DNA of 9,649 nt from Methanosarcinaceae archaeon (GCA_030594665.1 JAUVET010000038.1:1-9649), one strand, 5' to 3'. Positions 1 to 7,605 are shown, counted from the stretch's first letter. Notes: a model not told the origin generated them from the sequence alone. Numbers and translations: made by a program.

Positions 1-3
1 AAT

Positions 4-190
4 AGCAACAGTAAAACAATAACAACAGTAAAACAATAACAACAGTAAAACAATAACAACAGTAAAACAATAACAACAGTAAAACAATAACAATAGTAAA
101 ACAATAACAATAGTAAAACAGTAACAACAGTAAAACAATGACAACAGTAAAACACTAACAACAGTAAAACAATGACAACTATAAAACATT
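4..190. repeat. 17-bp tandem repeat array, 11 copies, overlapping the ipk start
   Basis: The unit is AACAACAGTAAAACAAT. Eleven head-to-tail 17-bp copies run from 4 to 190, and four of them (21-88) are identical. Variation rises to the right: C to T in copies at 89 and 106, A to G at the first base of copies at 140 and 174, and a more decayed copy at 174-190. Degenerate CAACAATA-like sequence continues to about 213. The array probably extends beyond the left edge. The unit is not a multiple of three and has recurrent TAA codons, so it is not itself coding until the ipk ATG at 172. There are no spacers, so this is not CRISPR. The strand-biased composition (almost no G, few T) is striking. Confidence 0.95.
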
Positions 191-957
191 ACAACAATAC
201 AACAATAACAATTTTGAAGATAGGCGGCAGTATCATCACAGATAAGGATGCAAATGATGGCGCTGCAAATGATGATGAGATCAAGCGGATCGCAGGCGAG
301 ATATCCAAACATCATGGTAGGTTGATAATTGTTCACGGTGCGGGTTCATTCGGACATCCGCAGGCAAAGAGGTATGCATTAACTGAAAAGTTCGATGCTG
401 AGGGTGCGCTTATCACACATGTATCCGTTAAAACGCTCAATCGCATTGTCGTGGAATCCCTGAAGAATGCAGGAGTGAATGCTGTTGGGGTACACCCGAT
501 GGGCAGCACCGTGTGTGAAAATGGAAGGATTACGCAGATGTTTCTTGACAATATTCACCTGATGCTTGACAATGGGTTTGTACCTGTGCTGCATGGTGAT
601 GTGGTTATGGACACAAAACTCGGAACATCCGTCCTGTCGGGCGACCAGATAGTTCCGTATCTTGCAGTGCAACTCGGTGGTGCAAGGATTGGTATAGGAA
701 GTGCTAAAGATGGTGTGCTTGATGACAAAGGTGTCACTATTCCAACGATAACATCCACGAATTTCAAGGACATTAAAAAATACATTGGTGGTTCAGAAAG
801 CACTGATGTTACCGGTGGGATGCTCGGAAAGGTTGGTGAACTGTTAAAACTTTGCGAAACATCAAGTATCACTTCATACATATTCAATGCAGGAAAGTCC
901 GGTAATGTGTCAAGCTTTTTAGGCGGCGAGGACATTGGAACCGCGATAACAAAATGA
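172..957 (+). CDS. ipk: isopentenyl phosphate kinase (amino acid kinase superfamily)
   Basis: This is a cytosolic kinase that phosphorylates isopentenyl phosphate with ATP to give IPP, the last phosphorylation of the archaeal alternative mevalonate pathway. At 261 aa it has normal family length. Visible motifs are the nucleotide-binding Lys and Gly-rich start KIGGSIITDK (16-25), HGAGSFGH (55-62) whose last His matches the family catalytic histidine, HGDVV (141-145), SGDQIVPYL (156-164), and TDVTGGMLGKV (211-221) near the ATP site. The first 13 or so residues (MTTIKHYNNTTIT) precede the conserved beta strand and come from decayed 17-bp repeats. ATG 172 is the only ATG before the conserved core; an in-frame stop lies at 148-150. 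No Shine-Dalgarno is visible, so the start is the uncertain part. A DVDG-like segment expected in many relatives reads SAKDG (177-181). It is followed by fni, rnj and idsA on the same strand. The stop is TGA. Confidence 0.93.
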   Translation: MTTIKHYNNTTITILKIGGSIITDKDANDGAANDDEIKRIAGEISKHHGRLIIVHGAGSFGHPQAKRYALTEKFDAEGALITHVSVKTLNRIVVESLKNAGVNAVGVHPMGSTVCENGRITQMFLDNIHLMLDNGFVPVLHGDVVMDTKLGTSVLSGDQIVPYLAVQLGGARIGIGSAKDGVLDDKGVTIPTITSTNFKDIKKYIGGSESTDVTGGMLGKVGELLKLCETSSITSYIFNAGKSGNVSSFLGGEDIGTAITK

Positions 958-984
958 CAAGTATGTGATTTATAATTAATTCAG

Positions 985-1061
985 AATTGTAGTTTAGAAT
1001 TGTAGTTTAAAATTGTAATTTATAATTGTAATTAAAAGTGTACTTTAAAATTGTAGATAGA
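985..1061. repeat. 13-bp degenerate tandem repeat upstream of fni
   Basis: About six copies of a unit close to AATTGTAGTTTAA occupy most of the ipk-fni gap: 985-997, 998-1010, 1011-1023, 1024-1035 (one base short), 1036-1048 and 1049-1061. The first two copies differ at one base and later ones drift (for example AAGTGTACTTTAA). The rest of the 142-bp gap is AT-rich, with TATA-like TTTATAATT at 969-977 and 1019-1027, so an fni promoter could lie in or beside the repeat. I see no gene in it. Confidence 0.85.
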
Positions 1062-1099
1062 ATTAGAATCATGAATAATCACATTAAGGAGAATCGATC

Positions 1100-2188
1100 A
1101 TGACCACATCCCAGAGAAAGATTGAGCATCTTAATCTATGCGCAACAAGTCAGGTTGAGTCACGGAAGGTTAGTGCAGGGTTTGATGATGTCATTCTGGT
1201 GCACCGTGCACTGCCTGAAGTCAGTATGGATGCAATAGACCTATCTGTTGATCTTATGGGCAAACGCCTGAATGCACCGTTTATGATCGCATCTATTACA
1301 GGAGGACATCCTGACACTGTGGGCATAAATGCATCGCTTGCAAAGGCAGCCGAAGAGGTCGGCATAGGAATGGGTGTCGGAAGCCAGAGAGCGGCGATAG
1401 AGGACCCGAAACAGGAAGATTCATTCAGGGTGGTTCGCGATGAGGCACCAAATGCATTTATCTATGGTAATGTGGGCGCCGCACAGATCAGGGAATATGG
1501 TATCGAAGGCATTGAAAAAATGATGGATATGATCGATGCCGATGCAATAGCAGTGCACCTGAATTTCCTTCAGGAGGCTGTCCAGCCGGAAGGGGATCGG
1601 GATGCATCGGGTACACTTGATGCGATTGAAGAGATATGTTCCATGAAAATACCTGTTATCGTCAAAGAAACAGGTGCCGGAATATCAAACGAGGATGCCC
1701 TGCTTTTGAAAAAGGCTGGCGTGTCTGCGATCGATGTTGGCGGTGTCGGGGGTACAAGCTGGGCAGGTGTTGAGGTTTACCGGGCAAGTGCCCGCAATGA
1801 CATTTTGTCGCAGCTTCTCGGTGAATTGTTCTGGGACTTTGGAATTCCTACCGTGGCAAGTATTGTTGAATGCAGCAGATCACTTCCGGTCATTGGTACC
1901 GGTGGCATAAGGACAGGTCTTGACATAGCAAAGTCAATTGCTGTCGGGGCGGATGTTGCAAGTGCAGCACTGCCGTTTGTCGGACCTGCAATGAAAGGCA
2001 AAGATGAGGTCGTTAACGTTTTGACAAGTATGTTGAATGAATTGAAAGTAACAATGTTCCTTTGCGGATGTGACAATATTGACAGATTGCACACGACTCC
2101 GGCTGTTGTAACTGGGTGGACACTTGAATACCTGACACAGCGTGGGTTTGATGTAAAGGATCTTGCTGTACGTTCAAACGTTGCATGA
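1100..2188 (+). CDS. fni: type 2 isopentenyl-diphosphate delta-isomerase (FMN-dependent)
   Basis: This cytosolic flavoenzyme interconverts IPP and DMAPP using reduced FMN and Mg2+, supplying the allylic primer for prenyl chain growth. At 362 aa it is full length. Motifs of the family are RKIEH near the N-terminus (6-10, substrate phosphate binding), ASITGGH (64-70), GSQRAA (94-99, FMN site), the HLNFLQEAVQPEGDR block (153-167) containing the conserved Asn and the catalytic Gln158, VKETGAGIS (188-196), the glycine-rich flavin loop DVGGVGGTSWAG (212-223), and GTGGIRTGLD (266-275), the phosphate-binding end of the TIM barrel. The start at 1100 has a good Shine-Dalgarno AAGGAGA at 1086-1092, seven bases away. 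It sits 142 bp after ipk and acts directly on its product. The stop is TGA. It is unrelated to the type 1 (Nudix) isomerase. Confidence 0.97.
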   Translation: MTTSQRKIEHLNLCATSQVESRKVSAGFDDVILVHRALPEVSMDAIDLSVDLMGKRLNAPFMIASITGGHPDTVGINASLAKAAEEVGIGMGVGSQRAAIEDPKQEDSFRVVRDEAPNAFIYGNVGAAQIREYGIEGIEKMMDMIDADAIAVHLNFLQEAVQPEGDRDASGTLDAIEEICSMKIPVIVKETGAGISNEDALLLKKAGVSAIDVGGVGGTSWAGVEVYRASARNDILSQLLGELFWDFGIPTVASIVECSRSLPVIGTGGIRTGLDIAKSIAVGADVASAALPFVGPAMKGKDEVVNVLTSMLNELKVTMFLCGCDNIDRLHTTPAVVTGWTLEYLTQRGFDVKDLAVRSNVA

Positions 2189-2211
2189 GTTCAGTTCAGC
2201 GCTCATCACAA

Positions 2212-2238
2212 AAAATTCACAAAATTCACAAAATTCAC
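2212..2238. repeat. three perfect copies of a 9-bp repeat after fni
   Basis: AAAATTCAC occurs three times in direct tandem (2212-2220, 2221-2229, 2230-2238), 24 bp after the fni stop. The rest of the 172-bp fni-rnj gap is A-rich and contains looser echoes of the motif (AAAATTGAAATTAAATT near 2333-2347). No gene is visible in this gap. Confidence 0.85.
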
Positions 2239-2285
2239 AGTCATTTGTTCAAAAATAATTGGACATTAAACAAATTAGAAAAAAA

Positions 2286-2316
2286 TTCAAAATTGGAACT
2301 AAGGTTCGAATTTGAA
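2286..2316 (+). promoter_or_regulatory. imperfect hairpin in the presumed rnj leader
   Basis: The left arm TTCAAAATTGGAAC (2286-2299) and right arm GTTCGAATTTGAA (2304-2316) pair with one bulged base and one mismatch around a four-base TAAG loop. It ends 44 bp before the RNase J start. There is no T-run after it, so it does not look like a terminator of fni. A role as an mRNA leader structure or operator is inference only; an AT-rich palindrome could also arise by chance. Confidence 0.4.
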
Positions 2317-2360
2317 ATAGAAATGTAGTTAAAATTGAAATTAAATTAAGAGGTTAATCA

Positions 2361-3704
2361 ATGACAGAAATAGGAATAATCGCAGTCGGCGGATATAATG
2401 AAATGGGCCGCAACATGACTGCCGTAAGAGTTGATGAGGATATTATTATCCTTGATATGGGTTTGAGGTTAGATCGTGTACAGATCCATGAAGATGTTGA
2501 GATCGACAAGATGCACTCCCTTGAATTGATCGAGATGGGTGCGATCCCTGACGATACTATCATGAAACAGATCGATGGTACTGTACGTGCGATCGTATGT
2601 ACTCATGGACACCTTGATCACATTGGTGCAATACCAAAGTTGGCGCACAGGTATAACGCCCCGATCCTTGGTACTCCTTATACTGCTGCCCTTATAAAGC
2701 AGCAGATCGCATCCGAACGTAAATTTGGCGTTAAGAATAAGATAATCTCACTTAATGCAGGCGGGATCTATCAGGTCACAGAAGATGTATCGATCGAATT
2801 CATCAGGATGCAGCACAGCATAGTTGATTCGATCTTTGCCGTAATACACACACCGGCAGGCGCGATTCTTTATGCATGTGATTTCAAACTTGACCGGACG
2901 CCCACAATTGGTGAGGCACCGGACATTGATCGCCTGAGAGAACTTGGCCAGGAAGGTGTGATCGCTATGATCACGGAAAGTACCAATGCAGGTATTGCAG
3001 GCAAGACCCCATCAGAGAAAATTGCACATGATATGGTTCGGGATGTGCTACTTGGCACAGAAGAATCTGATGTCGGTATGATCATCACAACTTTTGCATC
3101 ACACATTTCACGTATCAATTCGATAATCCAGGCAGCAGAAGAGATGGGAAGAATTCCTGTTCTGATGGGACGCTCAATGGACAAATATGTGGTGACTGCC
3201 AGTAAACTGGGATACATAGATTTACCTAAAAATATCGAGATATACGGAAAACGAAATGAGATCGATAAGGCATTTAAGAAAATTATGCGTGAAGGTAAAC
3301 AGAAATACCTGCCTATTGTTACAGGTCATCAGGGTGAGCCGGGTGCGATACTTGGCAGGATCGCAAAAGGCGAGACTGCATATGAGATCGAGACTGGTGA
3401 TCGTATAATTTTCTCTGCAAATGTGATCCCGACTCCAATGACACAGGCAAACCGCTATGCTCTGGAGACTAAACTTCGAATGCGCGGAGCAAGGATCTAT
3501 GACAATGTACATGTATCCGGTCATGCATACCGTGAAGACCATTGGGAACTCCTGCGGTTGGTAAACCCTGAGCATGTAATTCCTGCCCATGGATTTATTT
3601 CGATGCACGCTTCATATATTGAGATGGCAGAAGATGCCGGATATGAGCTGGGCGATACTTTACATCTGTTACGGAATGGTGAAGAGTTATATATAGAAGA
3701 ATAA
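2361..3704 (+). CDS. rnj: ribonuclease J (archaeal metallo-beta-lactamase / beta-CASP RNase)
   Basis: This is a zinc-dependent beta-CASP nuclease; archaeal relatives are 5'-3' exoribonucleases acting in mRNA decay and RNA 5'-end surveillance. Its 447 aa fit the short archaeal form, which lacks most of the bacterial C-terminal domain. Visible motifs are VGGYNEMGRNM (9-19), the metal-binding THGHLDHIG (81-89), the next metal ligand His152 in QHSIVDS, Asp174 in YACDFKLD, the beta-CASP segment from about 205 to 355 with TGHQGEPGA (321-329), SGHA (386-389), and the final His410 in PAHG. The start ATG at 2361 has AAGAGG at 2348-2353, spacing seven. It lies between fni and idsA, an arrangement I recall as widely conserved in euryarchaea although the enzyme is not part of isoprenoid synthesis. 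idsA starts only 44 bp after its TAA stop, so the two are probably co-transcribed. Confidence 0.94.
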   Translation: MTEIGIIAVGGYNEMGRNMTAVRVDEDIIILDMGLRLDRVQIHEDVEIDKMHSLELIEMGAIPDDTIMKQIDGTVRAIVCTHGHLDHIGAIPKLAHRYNAPILGTPYTAALIKQQIASERKFGVKNKIISLNAGGIYQVTEDVSIEFIRMQHSIVDSIFAVIHTPAGAILYACDFKLDRTPTIGEAPDIDRLRELGQEGVIAMITESTNAGIAGKTPSEKIAHDMVRDVLLGTEESDVGMIITTFASHISRINSIIQAAEEMGRIPVLMGRSMDKYVVTASKLGYIDLPKNIEIYGKRNEIDKAFKKIMREGKQKYLPIVTGHQGEPGAILGRIAKGETAYEIETGDRIIFSANVIPTPMTQANRYALETKLRMRGARIYDNVHVSGHAYREDHWELLRLVNPEHVIPAHGFISMHASYIEMAEDAGYELGDTLHLLRNGEELYIEE

Positions 3705-3733
3705 TATAGAAATGAAACCAGTATATATCAATC

Positions 3734-3745
3734 CGATCGTGATCG
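3734..3745 (+). promoter_or_regulatory. CGATC-GT-GATCG palindrome containing the likely idsA ribosome-binding site
   Basis: In the 44-bp rnj-idsA gap there is no GGAGG. GTGATC at 3739-3744 can pair with the GATCAC portion of the archaeal 16S rRNA 3' end (complement GGAGGTGATCC), so it may serve as a downstream-shifted Shine-Dalgarno. The same bases form a short perfect palindrome (CGATC, two-base centre, GATCG) ending three bases before the ATG at 3749. In RNA a two-base loop is too tight, so any hairpin would need to open its inner pair. Confidence 0.35.
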
Positions 3746-3748
3746 AAC

Positions 3749-4714
3749 ATGAATGTAATTGATGAAATTAAAAAACGAAGTGTGCCTGTTGATAAGGCCA
3801 TAGGGGAGATGCTCCCCATCATCCAGCCTGAAGAACTCTACAAGGCAGCACGGTATTTGCCTGATGCCGGCGGTAAACGCCTGCGTCCTGCTACTGTGAT
3901 CCTTGCGGCAGAGGCTGTAGGCTCAGATGTCGATACTGTACTTCCGGCAGCTGTTGCCGTTGAGCTCATTCATAATTTCACATTGATCCATGATGATATC
4001 ATGGATAAGGATGATATTCGACGTGGTATGCCTGCCGTTCATATAAAATGGAGCAAGGCAGGTGCTATTCTTGCAGGTGATACGTTATACTCAAAGTCTT
4101 TTGAGATCATTTCACGTATAAAGACTGATCCTGTGCGTATTGTCAAATCCATTGAACTTTTGTCCCGAACGTGTACTGAAATATGTGAAGGGCAATGGAT
4201 GGATATTGATTTTGAGAACCGTGATGATGTTGGGGAAGATGAATACCTTGAGATGGTCGAGAAGAAGACCTCTGTCCTCTATGCTGCATCTGCAAAGATC
4301 GGTGCATTGCTTGGTGGTGCACCGGATGAAGTTGCTGATGCATTATTCGAGTATGGACGTTTGATAGGCATTGGGTTCCAGATATATGATGATGTGCTTG
4401 ACCTGATAACCCCGGAGAATGTTCTGGGGAAAGTGCGTGGCAGTGATCTTATGGAAGGTAAGAAGACTGTCATTGCTATTCATGCACTTGATCATGGTGT
4501 ATATCTTGATATATTCGGAAGCGGCAGTGCTACAGCTTCGCAGATCGATGAAGCTGTAAAGACCCTGGATGATTCCGGTTCGATTGGTTATGCAACTGAT
4601 CTTGCGATATCATATATACAGCAAGGTAAAGCAAAACTTGATATTTTAGAGGATTCAAAAGCAAAGGATGTGCTTTTGGCAATCGCTGATTATATGATAG
4701 AGCGATCATTTTGA
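3749..4714 (+). CDS. idsA: geranylgeranyl diphosphate synthase (trans-prenyltransferase)
   Basis: This Mg2+-dependent prenyltransferase adds IPP units to DMAPP/GPP/FPP to make GGPP (C20), the precursor of archaeal phytanyl ether lipids. At 321 aa it is normal length. It shows GGKRLRP (41-47) for IPP binding, the first aspartate-rich motif DDIMDKDDIRRG (82-93), EGQWMDI (147-153), KKTSVLY (172-178), and the second aspartate-rich motif QIYDDVLDL (211-219) followed by GSDLMEGKKT (231-240). Phe77 is the fifth residue before the first aspartate motif. In Sulfolobus GGPP synthase a Phe at the same relative place limits chain length, which supports a C20 product. The start is ATG 3749 with only a weak GTGATC ribosome site. 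It closes the isoprenoid cluster and probably shares the rnj transcript. The stop is TGA. Confidence 0.95.
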   Translation: MNVIDEIKKRSVPVDKAIGEMLPIIQPEELYKAARYLPDAGGKRLRPATVILAAEAVGSDVDTVLPAAVAVELIHNFTLIHDDIMDKDDIRRGMPAVHIKWSKAGAILAGDTLYSKSFEIISRIKTDPVRIVKSIELLSRTCTEICEGQWMDIDFENRDDVGEDEYLEMVEKKTSVLYAASAKIGALLGGAPDEVADALFEYGRLIGIGFQIYDDVLDLITPENVLGKVRGSDLMEGKKTVIAIHALDHGVYLDIFGSGSATASQIDEAVKTLDDSGSIGYATDLAISYIQQGKAKLDILEDSKAKDVLLAIADYMIERSF

Positions 4715-4718
4715 ACGG

Positions 4719-4723
4719 TTTTT
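4719..4723 (+). terminator. possible oligo-T terminator after idsA
   Basis: A run of five T (within GGTTTTTAAAATT) begins four bases after the idsA stop. Short oligo-T tracts are the usual archaeal termination signal, but this one is short and has no distinctive context, so support is weak. Confidence 0.25.
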
Positions 4724-4804
4724 AAAATTGAATAAATTTAGATTTCGTATTTATAAAGCTGGTTACGATGAAATGTCGATGCACAGCCTATATTGCCAGA
4801 CCAT

Positions 4805-4850
4805 GTGCAACAACCCCGTACAGCAACCCTGTGCAGCAAAGCTGCGGGGT
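4805..4850. repeat. three 13-bp repeats forming a GC-rich hairpin between convergent idsA and ppdK
   Basis: Three related 13-bp units lie in tandem: GTGCAACAACCCC (4805-4817), GTACAGCAACCCT (4818-4830) and GTGCAGCAAAGCT (4831-4843). The end folds well: ACCCCG (4813-4818) pairs with CGGGGT (4845-4850). Inside it either CAGC (4821-4824) pairs with GCTG (4841-4844), or GCAGC (4833-4837) pairs with GCTGC (4841-4845) across an AAA loop. It is clearly more GC-rich than the surrounding gap and is followed by an AT-rich tract on the plus side. Its place between convergent genes suits a bidirectional transcription boundary, but no strong T-run follows on either strand. The rest of the 224-bp gap (4715-4938) shows no convincing gene. 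Confidence 0.6.
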
Positions 4851-4938
4851 ATAGTGATTAAAATTAAAATCTGGCGGCTGGATTTTACGAGGCACTGCCA
4901 ATCCTCATTGTTAATTTTGTATTTCCCGTTTTAACTAT

Positions 4939-7593
4939 TCACTTATTATTTTCCAAAACAGCCTGCGCCGCCGCCAGTCTTGCGATTGGCACACGGTATG
5001 GGGAACAACTTACATAGTTGAGTCCGATCTTGTGCCCGAATTTGATCGATTGTGGATCTCCACCATGTTCCCCACAGATCCCGATCTTGAGATTCTTACG
5101 TGTGGATCGTCCCTTCTCAATTCCGATCTTGATAAGCTGCCCTACTCCTTCCTGGTCAAGTACTGCGAATGGGTCATTGTCAAGTATTCCGTGATCAACA
5201 TAATATGGCAGGAATTTGCCTGCATCATCCCTGCTGAACCCGAAAGCTGTCTGAGTCAGGTCATTTGTACCAAATGAGAAGAATTCAGCTTCTTCTGCAA
5301 TCTGGTCAGCAGTAATGGCAGCTCTTGGAAGTTCGATCATTGTACCGACAAGGTATTCCAGATCCACATTTCTTTTCTCGATCACAGATTCAGCCATGCG
5401 TATTGCATTTTTCCTTGTGGTTTTAAGTTCTTTAACATGACTTATAAGGGGTATCATTATTTCAGGGACAATGTTCATGCCCTCTGATTTGAGTTCACAT
5501 GCAGCTTCAATGATCGCTTCAACTTGCATATCATAGATCTCCGGATATGTGATCCCAAGGCGACATCCCCTGTGTCCGAGCATTGGATTGATCTCATGTA
5601 ACGCTTCTACACGTGCGATCACTTTCTTTACTTGTTCAATCTCTTTTCGATTCCCGCCTGCGGATTTGAGTTCCCTTAGTTTATTGGTAAGTTCTTCATG
5701 GTCCGGGAGAAATTCATGCAGTGGTGGGTCAAGAAGCCGGATGGTCACAGGGTATCCTTCCATTGCACGGAATATCCCTAAGAAATCACCTTTTTGCATT
5801 GGCAGGAGCTTTAATAGTGCTTTTTTTCTTGAAATTTCATTCTCTGCCATGATCATCTCGCGAACAGCAGGAATCCTGTCATCTCCAAAGAACATGTGTT
5901 CAGTTCTGCAAAGTCCAATACCCTCTGCACCGAAATCGCGTGCTACTGATGCATCGTTGGGCGTGTCTGCATTTGTTCTTACGCCAAGTGTGCGAACCTC
6001 ATCTGCCCATTCGAGTATTGTGGTAAGGTCATCGTTAACACCGGCTGTGATGAGTTCGACCTGCCCGATTATGACATTTCCGGTAGTTCCGTCAAGGGTA
6101 AGGTACTCGCCTTCGTTAATGGTGTATCCATTAACTGACAAAATACCTTTTTTCATGTTAATTGAAATATCGCCACATCCGGCAACGCATGGTTTACCCA
6201 TTCCTCTTGCAACAACGGCTGCATGTGAGGTCATGCCTCCACGGACTGTAAGTATACCTTCTGCCGCATTCATGCCGCCAATGTCCTCGGGGGATGTTTC
6301 AGTACGTACAAGTATTGTTTTCTCTCCGTCTTTTGCCATCTCTTCAGCATGTTCCGCGGTGAATACGACCTTGCCGACAGCCGCACCAGGTGAGGCAGGC
6401 AATCCATTTACGATAACTTCCAACTCTGCATCAGTGTCTATCATCGGATGCAACAATTGGTCGATCTGTTCAGGTTCGATCCGCAAAAGTGCAGTCTTTT
6501 TATCGATCAGTTTTTCATTCACCATATCAGTCGCGATCTTAACCGCAGCAGCTGCAGTTCGTTTTCCGTTTCTTGTCTGGAGCATGAAAAGTTTACCATT
6601 CTCGATAGTGAATTCAATATCCTGCATGTCCCTGAAATGATCCTCAAGTTTTTGATATATTTGAACTAATTTTTCATAATTTTCAGGCATCTTCTCTTTC
6701 AGGGTTTCAATAGGCTGTGGTGTCCTGATCCCGGCAACCACGTCTTCGCCCTGCGCATTGATAAGATATTCGCCAAAGAAGCGTTTTTCACCGTTTGCAG
6801 GGTCCCTGGTAAATGCTACGCCTGTGCCTGAATTGTTGTTCATATTTCCGTACACCATGGTCTGGACATTGACAGCAGTTCCCCAGTCACCCGGAATGTT
6901 GTTCAGACGCCTGTATGTGTTGGCACGCTGGTTGTTCCATGAACCGAAAACAGCATCAATGGACATCTGAAGTTGTTTTCTTGGATCTTGTGGGAAATCT
7001 TCACCTGTTCTTTTCTTGATCAAAACCTTGAACTTTTCAACCAGTTCTTTGAGTGCATCAATATCAAGCTCGGTATCAAGTTTGACTCCCTTCTCTTTTT
7101 TCACTTCATCTATTATGGATTCGAAATTTTCATATTCGATGCTAAGAACAACATCACCAAACATTGTGAGGAATCTGCGATAACTGTCATAGGCAAATCT
7201 CTCATTGTTGCTTTTGTGGACAAGTCCCATGACGGATCTATCGTTTAAACCTAAATTTAATACCGTGTCCATCATCCCGGGCATGGATACACGTGCACCT
7301 GAACGAACCGATAAAAGTAGCGGGTTTTCCGGATCTCCGAATTTTTTATTATTTAGTTTTTCAAGTTTGCCAATTGCTTCATTCATCTGTTTCATTAACC
7401 CATTCGGATACTGTTTATTTTCAAGATATAATAAACATACTTCAGTTGTTATTGTAAATCCGGATGGTACCGGAATTCCCAGATTTGCCATTTCAGCAAG
7501 ATTTGCACCTTTTCCACCAAGCAAGTTCTTCATGCTGTTTTTACCTTCAGTTTCACTATTTCCAAAAAAGTATACAAATTTTTGAGCTACCAC
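4939..7593 (-). CDS. ppdK: pyruvate, phosphate dikinase
   Basis: This cytosolic enzyme interconverts pyruvate + ATP + Pi with phosphoenolpyruvate + AMP + PPi, linking pyruvate to gluconeogenesis. I place the start at GTG 7593, seven bases after GGAGG (7605-7601). That gives 884 aa, the usual family length, and the conserved N-terminus KFVYFFGNSETEGK. The frame stays open to an ATG at 7887, but those 98 extra codons lie in a repeat-rich element and have no family counterpart. In order: the ATP-grasp domain with GGKGANLAEM (26-35) and SVRSGARVSMPGMMDT (95-110); the phosphohistidine domain with GGMTSHAAVVARG (452-464), where His457 carries the phosphate; the PEP/pyruvate TIM barrel with CRTEHMFF (562-569), IRLLDPPLHEFLP (618-630), GTNDLTQTAFGFSRDD (775-790) and the catalytic Cys840 in GICGEHGG. 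All key residues are present. It is transcribed towards idsA and stops with TGA. No partner regulatory kinase gene is in the window. Confidence 0.97.
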   Translation of the reverse strand: MVAQKFVYFFGNSETEGKNSMKNLLGGKGANLAEMANLGIPVPSGFTITTEVCLLYLENKQYPNGLMKQMNEAIGKLEKLNNKKFGDPENPLLLSVRSGARVSMPGMMDTVLNLGLNDRSVMGLVHKSNNERFAYDSYRRFLTMFGDVVLSIEYENFESIIDEVKKEKGVKLDTELDIDALKELVEKFKVLIKKRTGEDFPQDPRKQLQMSIDAVFGSWNNQRANTYRRLNNIPGDWGTAVNVQTMVYGNMNNNSGTGVAFTRDPANGEKRFFGEYLINAQGEDVVAGIRTPQPIETLKEKMPENYEKLVQIYQKLEDHFRDMQDIEFTIENGKLFMLQTRNGKRTAAAAVKIATDMVNEKLIDKKTALLRIEPEQIDQLLHPMIDTDAELEVIVNGLPASPGAAVGKVVFTAEHAEEMAKDGEKTILVRTETSPEDIGGMNAAEGILTVRGGMTSHAAVVARGMGKPCVAGCGDISINMKKGILSVNGYTINEGEYLTLDGTTGNVIIGQVELITAGVNDDLTTILEWADEVRTLGVRTNADTPNDASVARDFGAEGIGLCRTEHMFFGDDRIPAVREMIMAENEISRKKALLKLLPMQKGDFLGIFRAMEGYPVTIRLLDPPLHEFLPDHEELTNKLRELKSAGGNRKEIEQVKKVIARVEALHEINPMLGHRGCRLGITYPEIYDMQVEAIIEAACELKSEGMNIVPEIMIPLISHVKELKTTRKNAIRMAESVIEKRNVDLEYLVGTMIELPRAAITADQIAEEAEFFSFGTNDLTQTAFGFSRDDAGKFLPYYVDHGILDNDPFAVLDQEGVGQLIKIGIEKGRSTRKNLKIGICGEHGGDPQSIKFGHKIGLNYVSCSPYRVPIARLAAAQAVLENNK

Positions 7594-7600
7594 CAAATTT

Positions 7601-7605
7601 CCTCC
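7601..7605 (-). promoter_or_regulatory. Shine-Dalgarno GGAGG that fixes the ppdK start
   Basis: On the minus strand GGAGG is followed by seven bases and then GTG (7593-7591), the optimal spacing. The in-frame TTG at 7596-7594 would be only four bases away. The ATG at 7887 has no comparable site. This is the main reason for starting ppdK at 7593. Confidence 0.85.

Noticed and set aside
1..190. CRISPR array
   Set aside because: The 17-bp units abut with no spacers, the repeat is too short, and no cas gene is nearby.
4889..4906. GAGG/CCTC mini-hairpin as a ppdK terminator
   Set aside because: Only four pairs with a ten-base loop and no adjacent T-run; not distinguishable from chance.
4728..4934. 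Possible 68-aa plus-strand gene after idsA
   Set aside because: It needs a TTG start without a ribosome site, runs through the GC-rich repeat hairpin, and gives no recognisable protein.
5549..6640. A 363-codon open frame on the plus strand inside ppdK
   Set aside because: It is exactly antisense to strongly conserved ppdK domains, its product is Ser/Pro/Ile-rich low-information sequence with no recognisable motif, and ppdK codon bias explains the lack of stops.
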